From: an uncultured Rhodospirillaceae bacterium
GTDB taxonomy: Bacteria > Pseudomonadota > Alphaproteobacteria > Rhodospirillales > Casp-alpha2
Direction of reading: 5' to 3'
Length of the DNA: 64,000 nt
Assembly: GCA_913030825.1 (NCBI GenBank)
Contig: CAJWCU010000002.1
Location: 62,001-126,000 of the forward strand
The position numbers and the translations under genes are program-made. Shown here in pieces: positions 1-8,700 of this stretch. Each line of letters starts with the position of its first letter. The stretch's first letter is position 1. The notes under the pieces were generated by a model. That model saw nothing but the letters and a program-made list of their open reading frames with translations, searched no databases and had not been told where the DNA came from.

Positions 1-379
1 CCTTTTCCAATTCTTCCAATTCCTTGGCCAGGTCGGGCGGGGCGGAATCCTTGGCCTGGTTCGCGACTTTCTTGATGCCGTCGTGCATGCGGTCCATCGC
101 ACCCCGCATGGCGGTGTAGACCTTTTCGGCGGCGGCGCTCTGTTCCTTGGATTTGGCGGTGATGGCCTCCAACTCGGTGACACGGGCACGCAGGAAGGCC
201 AGCTCCTCGCCTTGGCTTTGCTCCAACATTACCGTCTCCAGGATGGTCGTGGAGCATTTGCCCAGGCGTTCGCGCAGTTTCTCGATCTCCGCGTTGGCGG
301 CGACGAGTAGATCGCGATGCTGGCGCAGGTCCTGTTTCAGTTTTTCGCTGGTGTCGTCGTCGGTCTTTGGTTCGGACAT
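1..379 (-). CDS. Coiled-coil protein, C-terminus cut by window edge
   Basis: Reading leftwards from an ATG at 379 gives 126 residues that run off the window with no stop. The protein is strongly charged and rich in Glu, Lys, Leu and Ala with heptad-like spacing (for example EIEKLRERLGK and AKELEELEK). No signal peptide or membrane segment is visible, so it looks like a cytoplasmic coiled-coil protein. It is divergent from the XRE regulator at 649. I do not recognise a family. The plus-strand frames over this stretch are antisense shadows of this gene. Confidence 0.65.
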   Translation of the reverse strand, partial: MSEPKTDDDTSEKLKQDLRQHRDLLVAANAEIEKLRERLGKCSTTILETVMLEQSQGEELAFLRARVTELEAITAKSKEQSAAAEKVYTAMRGAMDRMHDGIKKVANQAKDSAPPDLAKELEELEK

Positions 380-470
380 ATCGGGCTCGAGTCCAATCGG
401 GTCGGAAAATTATCTCAAAAGATGCCATGCGGGTCGGGCGGTGACAAACCCCGAATTGACGGGTGTGATA

Positions 471-485
471 GGTGAATGTTTCACC
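471..485. promoter_or_regulatory. Inverted repeat, candidate operator
   Basis: GGTGAA-TGT-TTCACC is a perfect 15-bp inverted repeat in the divergent intergenic region between the coiled-coil gene and the XRE regulator. Regulators of the ScfR/RamB type often control themselves, so an operator here is plausible. Binding is inference. Confidence 0.35.
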
Positions 486-494
486 CCATTTTGT

Positions 495-510
495 GCATAT
501 TCCCATATGC
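495..510. promoter_or_regulatory. Second inverted repeat, candidate operator
   Basis: GCATAT-TCCC-ATATGC is a perfect palindrome with a 4-nt centre, 9 bp from the first inverted repeat and about 140 bp upstream of the XRE regulator start. It may be an operator for that regulator or its divergent neighbour. Confidence 0.3.
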
Positions 511-648
511 CACTGATATCTATGGAAAAAAAATTTGCGACAGGCTCGTGAAGGGAAGTTAAGATAATTCTTCACGAAATAAGGCACGGGCCGGTACGGT
601 CCGGCACCGGAACGAGGTGGCAAACACCCGTTTTCAGGGGGAGACATT

Positions 649-2271
649 ATGGCGCGATCACCAATGCTGGGCGCGCGCCTGCGCAGGCTCCGCAAGGACC
701 GCAGCCTGACGCAGGTCAAACTGGCCGAAATTCTGGGGATTTCCCCCAGTTACCTGAACATGATCGAACACAACGACCGCCCCTTGACGGTGTCGCTGTT
801 GTTGAAGCTGTCCGATGTCTTGGGTGTCGACCTGCGCGATTTCACCGCCGGCGACGAGGTTCGCATCAAAAGCGATCTGGAAGAGGCGATGTCCGACCCG
901 CTGTTCGGCGGGACCCGGCCGTCGGCGGCGGAACTGGATGAATTCGTCACCGCCGTTCCGGATATCTGCCGTGCCTTCCTGCGACTCTACCGTTCGTACC
1001 GGAACAGCCGCGAAGACGTCGAGGCGCTGACCGACAAGCTGGCCTCCAGCCCCTATCTGGTGGCGTCCAGCCATTCCGTGCGGACACTGCTGACCTCGGT
1101 CCGGTCTTTCTCGGAAATCCTGCTCGATAACATCGACCTCGCCGCCGACGAGCGGCAGCAGTTTCTGGAGATCGTCGTCGACGGCACGGAGAAGCTGACG
1201 ACCCAGGTCGACGAATTGCTCCGCTTCATCACCGGCGAAAACCTGGAAGGTCTCTTGGACAGCCGCACGCCTTGGGAAGACGTCGGCGATTTCTGGGAAC
1301 GCAACGACAATTTCTTCGACGACCTGGATCACCGGGCGGAAACCATGCGGGCGGAGATCGGGGTCGATGCCGTGGCGCTGTACCCGCGTCTGACCGAATT
1401 GTTGGAGGCGCGCTTCGGGGTGGCCGTGGCGACCGAACCCGCCGCCGACGGCGGCCCGGCCCATCGCCTCGATGCCGACGACGCGGGGGCGGAGACGCTG
1501 ATTTTACGCGACGATCTGGCGCCGTCGTCCTTACGCTTCGCCCTGGCCCGGGAAATCGGGCGGCGCGCCGCCGCGGGGCATATCGCCGACCTGATCGACG
1601 AGGCCGGCCTCAGCGAGGCCGCGCAGCCGCTGGCCGCGGATTTTCTGGCCGCCTATTTCGCCGGGGCGTTCCTCATGCCCTACGACCTGTTCCTCGACCG
1701 CGCCCAGGCGTTCCGCTACGACGTCGAACGCCTGGCCCAGACCTTCGGCGTCAGTCTGGAGCAGGCGTGTCACCGCCTGGCCACCCTGCGCCGTCCGGGG
1801 CAGGAAGGAGTGCGGTTCCATTTCCTGCGCATCGATCGCGCCGGCAACGTGTTCAAACGGTTTTCCGGCTCCGGCCTGCCGATCCCCCGGTTCGCCGGAA
1901 TCTGTCCGCGTTGGAACGTCCACGCCGCCAGCGGCAGCCCGGGCAGCGTCGATGCCCAGGTCCTGCAACTGGCCGACGGCAGCGCCTATCTCTCCGTCGC
2001 CTTCGGGCAGCGCCGCGCGGGGGCGGGCTTCAACGCGCCGGACGGCGGCTTCGCCCTGGCGCTGGGCTGCCGGATCGAGGACGCGGGCGACCTCGTCTAT
2101 TCGGCGGGGCTCGACCTGACCCGGTCCGAGACCTTCCTGCCGGTCGGCGTGACCTGCCGCTTGTGCGAGCGCACGGATTGCGGCCAGCGTGCTCACCCGA
2201 CCCTGATCCACGGCGCCGAACGGCCCCCGGCGGCGGCGGCCAAGCCGGCGCCCAAGACCGACCGCAAGTAG
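649..2271 (+). CDS. XRE regulator, short-chain fatty acyl (ScfR/RamB-like), with HisKA-like insert
   Basis: 540-residue cytoplasmic transcription factor. Residues about 8-62 are an HTH_3 domain (RLRRLRKDRSLTQVKLAEIL and following). The C-terminal half has the IrrE/M78-like fold region of ScfR proteins and ends in a Cys-rich segment (CRLCERTDCGQRAHP, about 508-522) typical of the DUF2083-type tail. Family members control acyl-CoA, propionate or acetate metabolism. Unusually, residues about 138-193 resemble a HisKA dimerisation/phosphoacceptor helix pair: SHSVRTLLTSVRSFSEIL with His142 aligns with the kinase H-box SHELRTPLTSIRGFSEIL. No ATPase domain follows. The protein is longer than the usual ScfR length of about 470. 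An RBS-like GGGGGAGA lies just before the ATG. The regulated genes are not obvious from the neighbours. Confidence 0.8.
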   Translation: MARSPMLGARLRRLRKDRSLTQVKLAEILGISPSYLNMIEHNDRPLTVSLLLKLSDVLGVDLRDFTAGDEVRIKSDLEEAMSDPLFGGTRPSAAELDEFVTAVPDICRAFLRLYRSYRNSREDVEALTDKLASSPYLVASSHSVRTLLTSVRSFSEILLDNIDLAADERQQFLEIVVDGTEKLTTQVDELLRFITGENLEGLLDSRTPWEDVGDFWERNDNFFDDLDHRAETMRAEIGVDAVALYPRLTELLEARFGVAVATEPAADGGPAHRLDADDAGAETLILRDDLAPSSLRFALAREIGRRAAAGHIADLIDEAGLSEAAQPLAADFLAAYFAGAFLMPYDLFLDRAQAFRYDVERLAQTFGVSLEQACHRLATLRRPGQEGVRFHFLRIDRAGNVFKRFSGSGLPIPRFAGICPRWNVHAASGSPGSVDAQVLQLADGSAYLSVAFGQRRAGAGFNAPDGGFALALGCRIEDAGDLVYSAGLDLTRSETFLPVGVTCRLCERTDCGQRAHPTLIHGAERPPAAAAKPAPKTDRK

Positions 2272-2410
2272 CGCCCCCGGACGGGTAGCCTGCCACCTGA
2301 CTCTTCCGCCCCCTCATTGGACCTGATTGCCTTGCCCGGTTCGGTCGATGCTCTCCGGCCTGGGCTCGATCGGTCGGCGGCGGTGCGTGAGTCCGATGGG
2401 CGAAGTGCGG

Positions 2411-2443
2411 GCAAAAAAAAGCGCGGACCCGAAGGCCCGCGCT
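2411..2443 (-). terminator. Rho-independent terminator of the microprotein gene
   Basis: The stem AGCGCGG/CCGCGCT (with one mismatch inside) is followed, on the minus strand, by a run of eight T. It lies about 95 nt after the stop of the 26-residue ORF at 2537-2617 and supports a real minus-strand transcript. Confidence 0.75.
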
Positions 2444-2536
2444 GAGATGTCATCCTAGAGGAAAGATGAGCATTCGGCTGTGCGCGGCCGTCGCCGCGCG
2501 TTATCTCGTCGGGGCCCGGATCGGGCCCGCGTGTAT

Positions 2537-2617
2537 CTAGCTGGTCAGGATGCCGATCGCGATCAGGACGGCGAACACTGCCGGCAGAATGAAAAATGCC
2601 TTGTTGATCTTGTCCAT
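2537..2617 (-). CDS. 26-residue single-pass membrane microprotein
   Basis: ATG at 2617 reads MDKINKAFFILPAVFAVLIA and then six more residues before a stop. After a short polar N-terminus nearly the whole peptide is one hydrophobic helix. A GGGAG ribosome binding site sits about 9 nt upstream, and a rho-independent terminator follows at 2411-2443, so the ORF has the full structure of a small gene. Size and composition resemble small subunits or regulators of membrane complexes (KdpF- or CydX-like in kind, but not in sequence). No large membrane complex gene is adjacent. Function unknown. Confidence 0.6.
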   Translation of the reverse strand: MDKINKAFFILPAVFAVLIAIGILTS

Positions 2618-3169
2618 GACGAAACTCCCAGTTCGAATCTTTGAATGACGGAACGGTCATGTTCCGGACCCGGCTTTCGGGGGTCTTGTTTTTGTCCGCC
2701 GTCTTCGGAAAGATCGGAGGCCCGATTGTTGTAAATGATACACCGATTTGTTCGGTCGTCAATTTACCTATTGATTTCGAATAATAAATTGCGTCAACGA
2801 AAGTGTATTTTTAAGCGTCAATTCGTGAATGATGTGAATTGCAGATGCGTCCGCCCGCCGCCCGGGTCGCCTGAACATCGGTGTGTGGCGGCGATTTTCC
2901 GCATCCTGGAAGGCCGAAGGTGATTTGTGGGCGATTGCTTGCCTGGGGCCGTAAACTATGCAAGATTTCACCTATTGCGATTAATTATGCAAAAATTACG
3001 GAAACGCGTTCGGTAACCGGCTGTCAGACAATCGCCGGAGCCGGGGCAGGAGCCGGAACAAGGTGCGCACCGGGGGCCGGCTAGGGGCCCCGGCGAGATG
3101 GCGGTAATCCGATGGGGTGCCGGCAGGGTGCGCCGGACCGGCTTTCGGAAATGGGTGGACATTCGGCAC
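2618..3169. other. Intergenic region, AT-rich upstream of tupB
   Basis: About 550 bp without a convincing gene between the microprotein and the tup operon. The part from 2740 to 3000 is AT-rich and should hold the divergent promoters. It contains near-direct repeats around TATGCAA (2954-2967 and 2983-2997). No Moco/Tuco-type riboswitch could be recognised. Confidence 0.5.
2954..2997. promoter_or_regulatory. Direct repeats upstream of tupB, candidate operator
   Basis: AACTATGCAAGATT and AATTATGCAAAAATT start 29 bp apart (about three helix turns), and TTGC-N10-GCAA (2975-2992) overlaps the second copy. They lie 170-215 bp before the tupB start and could bind the tungstate/molybdate regulator. 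There is no direct evidence beyond the repeat. Confidence 0.25.
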
Positions 3170-3877
3170 ATGCAGGATTTCGGGGCAGCTTTCCTAACGG
3201 CGTTCGATCTGTTGATCGGCGCCGATGCGGCTTTGCTGGAAATCATCGGTCTATCGTTGCGCGTCAGCATTACGGCTCTGCTGGCGGCGGGGCTGATCGG
3301 GCTGAGCCTCGGCGCGGCGCTCGCCGTCACACGGTTTCCCGGGCGCGGCTTCATTTTGGTCATCGTCAATTCCATGATGGGCCTGCCGCCGGTCGTCGTC
3401 GGCCTGGTCGTCTACATGCTGCTGTCGAATGCGGGACCGCTCGGCTTTCTCGGCCTGCTCTATACCCCGGAAGCCATGATCATCGCCCAGGCGATCCTGA
3501 TCCTGCCGATCATCGCGGCCCTGTCGCGGCAATTGATCGAAGACCTGCACGCCGAGTACGCCGAACAATTCCGGTCGTTCTGCGTGCCCACGGGCCGAAT
3601 GATGGTGGAGCTTCTGTGGGACGCCCGGTATTCGCTGCTGACCGTCATGCTGGCCGGGCTCGGCCGGGCCATGGCCGAGGTCGGTGCTGTGATCATCGTC
3701 GGCGGCAACATCAACCATCTGACCCGGGTGATGACCACGACCATCGCCCTGGAAACTTCGAAGGGCGATCTCGCCCTTGCGCTGGGGCTCGGCATCGTTC
3801 TGCTGTCCATCGCCATCGCCATCAACGCGGGCGTCATGGCGTTGAACGCGACGGCCAAAAGGCAAGCCTATGCCTGA
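3170..3877 (+). CDS. tupB: Tungstate-type ABC transporter permease
   Basis: Inner-membrane permease of about 235 residues. It has a BPD_transp_1 layout with several hydrophobic segments and the EAA-like loop ELLWDARYSLLTVMLAGLGR before the final helices. The phrase AEVGAVIIVGGNIN is characteristic of TupB/WtpB-type tungstate permeases. I prefer the ATG at 3170, because upstream starting at 3098 would add an Arg-rich stretch not expected before the first membrane helix. The 3' end overlaps the ATPase gene by 8 nt, so the two are co-translated. With tupC and tupA it forms a complete importer supplying tungsten (or molybdenum) for cofactor synthesis. Confidence 0.85.
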   Translation: MQDFGAAFLTAFDLLIGADAALLEIIGLSLRVSITALLAAGLIGLSLGAALAVTRFPGRGFILVIVNSMMGLPPVVVGLVVYMLLSNAGPLGFLGLLYTPEAMIIAQAILILPIIAALSRQLIEDLHAEYAEQFRSFCVPTGRMMVELLWDARYSLLTVMLAGLGRAMAEVGAVIIVGGNINHLTRVMTTTIALETSKGDLALALGLGIVLLSIAIAINAGVMALNATAKRQAYA

Positions 3878-4691
3878 GCCCCGCCCCAATCCGTCCGCCG
3901 GCGGGGAGGCCGGCATGCGTCCGGCCAATGTCGTCGACCTACGCGGCGATGCGGCCTCCGATGCGTCGGCGCCCGGCGCCGGGGCGGACTTGTTTCCCCT
4001 GGTTCTCGACGACGTCTCGTTCCAGGCCGGCGGCACCGTGTTGATCAAGGGGGTCGATCTGACCCTTCCTGCCCAGGGGGCGACGGTCATCATGGGGCCG
4101 AACGGCGCGGGCAAAAGTCTATTGCTGCGTCTCATGCACGGCCTGATCGCGCCGTCGGGCGGCACCGTCACCTGGGGCGGCATGCCCCTGGGCGAGGCCG
4201 TGCGCAAACGCCAGGCCATGGTCTTCCAGCGCCCGGTGCTGCTGCGCCGCTCGGTCGCCGCCAATATCGATTTCGTCCTGCGTCTGCGGGGCCGCGCCGA
4301 CCCGGGCCGCCGCCGGGAAATCCTGGACCACGCCGGGCTCGCGGCCCATGCGGATCAGCCCGCGCGCCTGCTGTCCGGCGGCGAGCAACAGCGGTTGGCG
4401 ATGGCCCGCGCATTGGCGACGGAACCGGACGTTCTGTTCATGGACGAGCCGACCTCGAACCTGGACCCGGCCTCGACCCTGGTGATCGAAGAGATCGCCA
4501 AGGCCGCCCGCGACCGGGGCACCAAGATCATCTTCATCACCCACGACATGGGCCAGGCTCGCCGCCTGGCCGACGACGTGGTCTTCGTCCACAAGGGCAA
4601 GGTGCTGGAGCACAGCCCGGCGGAGACCTTCTTCACCCAACCGGCCTCGACCGAGGCCGGCGACTACATGGCCGGAAAAATCATTCTGTGA
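3870..4691 (+). CDS. tupC: Tungstate-type ABC transporter ATP-binding protein
   Basis: 273-residue ABC ATPase. Walker A GPNGAGKS is at 76-83, a Q-loop Gln near 120, the signature LSGGEQQ at 168-174 and Walker B VLFMDEP at 188-194. It powers import through TupB. The first 40 residues are an extra Ala/Asp-rich stretch; a second ATG at codon 16 is an alternative start. It overlaps tupB by 8 nt and is followed 59 nt later by the binding-protein gene. It has no C-terminal TOBE/Mop domain, as usual for the Tup family and unlike ModC. Confidence 0.88.
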   Translation: MPEPRPNPSAGGEAGMRPANVVDLRGDAASDASAPGAGADLFPLVLDDVSFQAGGTVLIKGVDLTLPAQGATVIMGPNGAGKSLLLRLMHGLIAPSGGTVTWGGMPLGEAVRKRQAMVFQRPVLLRRSVAANIDFVLRLRGRADPGRRREILDHAGLAAHADQPARLLSGGEQQRLAMARALATEPDVLFMDEPTSNLDPASTLVIEEIAKAARDRGTKIIFITHDMGQARRLADDVVFVHKGKVLEHSPAETFFTQPASTEAGDYMAGKIIL

Positions 4692-4750
4692 CCGGCCGAC
4701 TGACCAGCAATCAACGAACCGACCAGAAACCAACCCACGGGAGAGACCCC

Positions 4751-5587
4751 ATGAAACACCTCAAGACCCTGACCCTCGGCGCCGCCGCAGGCCTGATCCT
4801 GGGCGCCGCCGTCGCGGTGCCCGGCACGGCCCAGGCCGACGCCATCATCGTGCAGTCGACGACCTCGACCCAGAACTCGGGCCTCTATGACTACATGCTG
4901 CCGATCTACGAGAAGAAGACCGGCAACAAGGTCAACGTGGTCGCCGTCGGCACGGGCCAGGCGATCAAGAACGCCAGAAACTGCGACGGCGACGTGCTGC
5001 TGGTGCACGCCAAGCCGGCCGAAGAAAAGTTCGTTGCCGACGGCTACGGCGTGAAGCGGTCGGACCTGATGTACAACGATTTCATCATCGTCGGGCCGCC
5101 CGCCGATCCGGCCAAGGTCGGCGGCATGAAGGACGGGCCCAAGGCGCTTTCCATGATCGCCAAATCCGAAGCGATTTTCGCATCGCGCGGCGACAATTCC
5201 GGCACGCATAAAAAGGAAAAGCACCTGTGGAAGGCCGCCGGGATCGACCCGGTCAAGGCCAGCGGCAAATGGTACCGCGAGACCGGCTCGGGAATGGGCG
5301 CCACGCTTAACGCCGGCGTCGGCATGGGTGCCTACGTGATGACCGACCGCGCCACCTGGATCAGCTTCAAGAACAAGGGCGACTACAAGATCCAGGTCGA
5401 AGGCGACAAGCAGCTGTTCAACCAGTACGGCGTGATCCTCGTCAATCCGAAGAAATGCCCCAAGGTGAAGGTCAAGGAAGGCCAGGCCTTCATCGACTGG
5501 CTGCTGTCCAAGGACGGCCAGGAAACGATTGCGTCCTACAAGCTCAAAGGTCTGCAGCTGTTCTTCCCGAACGGCAAGATGATGTAA
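4751..5587 (+). CDS. tupA: Tungstate-binding periplasmic protein
   Basis: 278-residue periplasmic binding protein. An N-terminal signal peptide ends in AQA (cleavage near residue 29). The motif TTSTQNSGL (37-45) is the TupA hallmark, whose small polar residues contact the oxyanion. Later motifs such as SRGDNSGTHKKE and GMGATLN fit the PBP_like_2 fold of TupA/WtpA relatives. The start at 4751 follows a GGGAGA ribosome binding site; an upstream in-frame ATG at 4688 would bury the signal peptide. It is the last gene of tupB-tupC-tupA, followed by a strong terminator. Selectivity for tungstate over molybdate is inferred from family. Confidence 0.9.
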   Translation: MKHLKTLTLGAAAGLILGAAVAVPGTAQADAIIVQSTTSTQNSGLYDYMLPIYEKKTGNKVNVVAVGTGQAIKNARNCDGDVLLVHAKPAEEKFVADGYGVKRSDLMYNDFIIVGPPADPAKVGGMKDGPKALSMIAKSEAIFASRGDNSGTHKKEKHLWKAAGIDPVKASGKWYRETGSGMGATLNAGVGMGAYVMTDRATWISFKNKGDYKIQVEGDKQLFNQYGVILVNPKKCPKVKVKEGQAFIDWLLSKDGQETIASYKLKGLQLFFPNGKMM

Positions 5588-5610
5588 TTCCGGCGAAAGC
5601 CGAAATGTCG

Positions 5611-5642
5611 AAGGGGCGGTCCCAAGAGGCCGCCCCTTTTTT
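5611..5642 (+). terminator. Rho-independent terminator of the tup operon
   Basis: AAGGGGCGG/CCGCCCCTT hairpin followed directly by a T-run, 24 nt after the tupA stop codon. Confidence 0.9.
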
Positions 5643-5735
5643 ATGTTCGAATTCGTTTGTTGTTTGAAAAAGGATTTGTTCTTGTAACCATTAGAAACGG
5701 CTGAAACCGTCACGGGACATTGGCAGGGAGTATTC

Positions 5736-8700
5736 GTGAATAAACTCGAACAAGCGGTGGAGGAGTATTTCACCAAACTCCAAACTCTTAAATCGACGGG
5801 CGGAGCTACGTCGGAGACGTCCTACTATTCGGCACTTGAAGGGCTTCTCAACGCGATTGGAAAGAGCCTGAAGCCGAAAGTTTTTTGTGTCTCGCAATTG
5901 GCGGACCAAGGGGCGGGGCACCCAGACTTTGGATTGTATACCGCGAATCAATGCCAGAAAGGCGAACCGAAGCCTGGCCAGAAACCTGAACGAGGTGTCA
6001 TAGAGGTCAAGGGGACTTCCGATGAAACCTTGCTCACGGCAGAGACCAATCAGGTCAGCAAGTATTGGTCCGCATACCGATTGGTCCTTGTAACGAATTA
6101 TCGCGACTTTTTACTTGTCGGTGAGAATGCCGCCGGGCATGCAACGAAACTGGAATCCTTCAGGCTGGCCAACACGGAGCCCGAATTCTGGAGCCGCACT
6201 CTGACGCCACGTAAGTATGCGCAGGAAGTTGGCCAGAGTTTCGGGGAATATTTGAAGCGAGCGTTGACCCAAAGTGTGTCCTTGCGGGAGCCTCGGGATG
6301 TTGCGTGGTTCCTTGCCTCCTATGCGCGAGATGCATTGAACAGGGTGGAGGAGAAAGGCGATGTTCCCGCCTTGCAATCTGTTCGCACAGCCCTAGAGGA
6401 TGCGCTGGGTGTGCGTTTCAGCGGAGACAAGGGGGAGCACTTTTTTCAATCCACTTTGGTGCAAACGCTTTTCTATGGCGTCTTCTCGGCTTGGGTTCTT
6501 TGGTCGCGGCAATTGCCGCCGCCGACAGGGGCATTCGATTGGAGGTCTGCCGTATGGCACCTTCGCGTCCCGATGCTTCAGGCGCTCTTTCAACAAGTAT
6601 CGGACCCGACAAAACTTAAGGCCCTCGACCTTGTCGAATTATTGGATTGGGCAGGGGCCGCCCTGAATCGTATCGACCGGAAAGAGTTCTTTTCCAGGTT
6701 CAAAGATGCGGAAGCTGTTCAATATTTTTACGAACCGTTCCTTGATGCGTTTGATCCGGCACTACGCAAGGAATTGGGTGTCTGGTATACGCCTCCGGAA
6801 GTCGTGACCTACATGGTTGCCCGCGTCGATAAAGCGCTAAAAGAGGATCTCGGTATCGAAGACGGCCTTGCTGCCGACAATGTCTACATTCTTGATCCTT
6901 GTACCGGGACGGGCTCCTACCTCGCGGAAACGCTACGAAAAATATCTGAAAACCTAGAGGATAAAGGACTCGGCGGCTTAAAGGGGTCGATGGTTAAGAA
7001 GGCGGCAACGGAACGGGTATTCGGGTTCGAGATCATGCCTGCTCCTTTCGTTGTCGCCCATTTGCAGATCGGACTAGTTTTGCAGTCCCTTCAGGCACCA
7101 TTGGCCGACGATGGATCTGAACGCGCTAGCGTGTACTTGACCAATGCGCTCACCGGGTGGGAGCCGACGGACAAGGAAAAACAGCATGTGGCTTTTCCAG
7201 AAATGGAGGAAGAGCGCGACCGTGCCAATGAAGTGAAGCGGGAAAAGCCCATCCTCGTGATACTGGGCAACCCGCCGTACAACGGATTCGCGGGCATGGC
7301 GATGGATGAGGAGCGCAATCTCTCCGATGCCTATCGGACGGTGAAGAATGTTCGTAAGCCGGATGGCCAAGGATTGAATGACTTGTATGTCCGCTTCTTC
7401 CGCATGGCAGAGCGGCGCATCACGGAAAAGACAGGCCAAGGAATTATCTGCTTTATCAGCAACTATTCTTGGCTTGACGGTCTGTCTTTCACGGGTATGC
7501 GAGAACGCTACTTGGATGTCTTTGACGCCATCCGCATCGATAATCTGAACGGGGATGCATACCGGACTGGAAAGGTCGCGCCTGATGGCTCGCCTGACCC
7601 CAGCATCTTTTCCACCGAGCATAACCGCGAGGGTATTCAGGTTGGCACCGCCATTACGACTTTAGTTCGTAAGCAGCAGTCTATGCCAAGCAATCAAGTC
7701 GAGGTGAGAAACCTGTGGGGACAGAATAAACATCAGGCGCTTCTAGATAGCACTGGCATCTCTTCCGAGAAATTATATGAGGAGTTGGAGCCGATTATGG
7801 CGCTAGGGCTCCCTTACTTGGCTACGGCAGTTTCAACTACGTATTTTGATTGGCCGAGTCTGTCCGAGTTATTGCCTGCGTCTTTTGCTGGTGTGAAAAC
7901 TAGTCGTGATGAATTTCTTATCGACGTTGATGAGCAAGCGCTGCACGACAGAATTGCTGATTATTTTAACACTTCGATACCTGATGACCTCATAAAGGAG
8001 AGATACCCTTCAATTTTAAATAATTTGGGTCGGTTTGATGGCCCAGCAACCCGAATGAAATTAAAGGCGCGCGGAATCTCTCCTGGGAAGTTCGTTCGCT
8101 ATCTATATCGTCCTTTAGATGTCCGTTGGCTGTATTGGGAACCTGATACTAAATTGCTCGATGAGAAAAGGTCTGGATACTTTCCACATATTTTTGAGGG
8201 GAATATCTGGATCGAAGCGCGAGAGAAACAGAGCAAAGAAGATTTCAATCGTGGGACTGTGACGTCGGTGTTGGCTGACAATTTTGGAAGCGGGCTTTCG
8301 ACCTATTTTCCTGCCTACATTCGTGAGACTCATTCCAACGGCGAAAACGTCCCTATTGAGAAGCGCCCTAATCTTCTGAAGTCTGTTGAAGACAAATTGA
8401 CCGGGTTGGGCTTGGGTGTCGATGACCTGTTTCATCATATCGTCTCTATCTTGCACAGTCCCAAATATCGTGAGGAGAACGCGGGCGCATTGCGGATGGA
8501 CTGGCCACGAGTGCCATTTGTCGAGAATGCGGAAGTCTTGAAAGTATCAGCAGTGCTTGGTCATCAGTTGGCGGCCTTGATGGACCCGGAGAAACCGGTG
8601 AGCGGTGTCACGACTAGCGTGCGTGCTGAATTGAAGACGCTGGGCGTGCCGTCAAAAGTCGCTGGCGGCGACCTTATGGCCAACGACTTCGCTTTGGCGG

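Noticed and set aside
83-551. Two overlapping plus-strand frames at the left edge
   Set aside because: They are antisense to the coiled-coil gene running off the window, have no ribosome binding site or domain, and the first contains the reverse of its coding sequence.
2880-3097. Possible Moco/Tuco riboswitch before tupB
   Set aside because: Could not find the conserved Moco RNA core; only loose repeats are present.
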